From JBDNDK01 sp046719185 (GTDB lineage: Bacteria; Armatimonadota; UBA5829), in the NCBI GenBank assembly GCA_046719185.1, contig JBDNDK010000126.1, positions 1-7,149 on the forward strand: DNA of 7,149 bases, in the 5' to 3' direction. The translations under genes and the position numbers were made by a program. Positions 6,658 to 7,149 of the stretch are shown here, piece by piece (the first letter of the stretch is position 1; the number at the start of each line of letters is the position of its first letter). The notes beneath the pieces are model-generated. The model worked only from the letters and a program-made list of their open reading frames with translations. It did no database searches and was not told where the DNA came from.

Positions 6658-7149
6658 CTATCCTGAATATCCATTTGGATGATTTGAATGCCAATTCCAA
6701 GCAGTCTTTACTATTGTCTCAAGCTCTGGGTATTTCGGTTTCCATCCAAGCTCTTTCATTATCTTTTCTGAGCTTGCAATCAGTCTTGCGGGATCACCAG
6801 GTCTTCTGTCTGATTCAATAGCTTTTACACTCTTTCCGCTAACTTTTTCTACCATTTTGATCACTTCTCTAACAGAATAACCATTGCCATTACCCATATT
6901 ATATTTGGCTGTTGGTGCTCCATCTCTTAAGGCATCTAATGCTAGAATATGAGCTTGAGCCAAATCAGTAACATGCACATAATCTCTAATGCAGGTGCCG
7001 TCTGGAGTAGGCCAATCTGCACCAAATATTTTGATATCTTCTCTTTTGCCCATAGCAGCATCTATTATTAGTGGTATAAGATGATGTTCAGGGTTGTGAT
7101 CCTCACCTATCATACCAGATGGATGAGCACCAGCAGCATTAAAGTATCT
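6658..7149 (-). CDS. galE: UDP-glucose 4-epimerase, C-terminal half (5' end outside window)
   Basis: Interconverts UDP-glucose and UDP-galactose using bound NAD, in galactose use and in making sugar donors for surface polysaccharides. The visible 163 residues are the C-terminal half of an approximately 330-residue short-chain-dehydrogenase-type epimerase. The frame is open to the window edge and begins RYFNAAGAHPSG, the conserved segment after the YxxxK active site (which is outside the window). It continues with IGEDHNPEHHLIP, IFGADWPTPDGTCIRDYVHV (residues 41-60), TDLAQAH and the late DRRPGDPARL (114-123), all typical of GalE. An internal ATG at 7113 is not the start because the family sequence continues upstream of it. 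It ends with TAG directly followed by TAA. The thrS ribosome binding site lies in its last two codons, so galE and thrS form one transcription unit. Related nucleotide-sugar epimerases are less likely given the motif match. Confidence 0.95.
   Translation of the reverse strand, partial: RYFNAAGAHPSGMIGEDHNPEHHLIPLIIDAAMGKREDIKIFGADWPTPDGTCIRDYVHVTDLAQAHILALDALRDGAPTAKYNMGNGNGYSVREVIKMVEKVSGKSVKAIESDRRPGDPARLIASSEKIMKELGWKPKYPELETIVKTAWNWHSNHPNGYSG

Overview
This is an AT-rich bacterial window, probably from a Gram-negative, uncultivated-type lineage. The only lineage clues are a PEP-CTERM (exosortase-type) surface protein, which implies an outer membrane and exosortase system, a class A-like RNase P RNA, and a ThrRS without a TGS domain. 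The C-terminal signal resembles those I associate with Armatimonadota-like genomes. I treat that as a weak hint and do not assign a phylum.

Layout: (1) Positions 1-251 hold the 3' two thirds of the RNase P RNA gene (rnpB), plus strand, with its 5' end outside the window. (2) A 200-nt AT-rich spacer follows. (3) Two tandem plus-strand genes (452-1903 and 1960-3711) encode paralogous proteins, each with an N-terminal family-2 glycosyltransferase domain and a long C-terminal TPR array. The second has extra TPRs and most likely starts at a TTG codon at 1960. (4) A strong hairpin with a minus-strand U-tract (3717-3750) separates these from a convergent minus-strand gene (3779-4627). That gene encodes a secreted PEP-CTERM protein and is interrupted by a single in-frame TAG at 4295-4297. 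(5) A 315-nt intergenic region holds the thrS terminator and a candidate promoter/operator region for the PEP-CTERM gene. (6) thrS (4943-6652) and the 3' half of galE (6658-7149, running off the window) form a tightly spaced minus-strand operon, with the thrS ribosome binding site lying in the last codons of galE.

How the genes may relate: GalE interconverts UDP-Glc and UDP-Gal, which are possible donors for glycosyltransferases. The PEP-CTERM protein is a surface or matrix protein of the kind found in exopolysaccharide-producing bacteria. The TPR glycosyltransferases could modify proteins or polysaccharide. This shared surface-sugar theme is inference from proximity only. rnpB and thrS are housekeeping genes.

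I found no mobile element, CRISPR array or tRNA, and no clear evidence of a wholly new system. The most notable item is the amber-interrupted PEP-CTERM gene. TAG ends three other genes here, which argues against global TAG reassignment and for a recent nonsense mutation, a sequence error or specific read-through.
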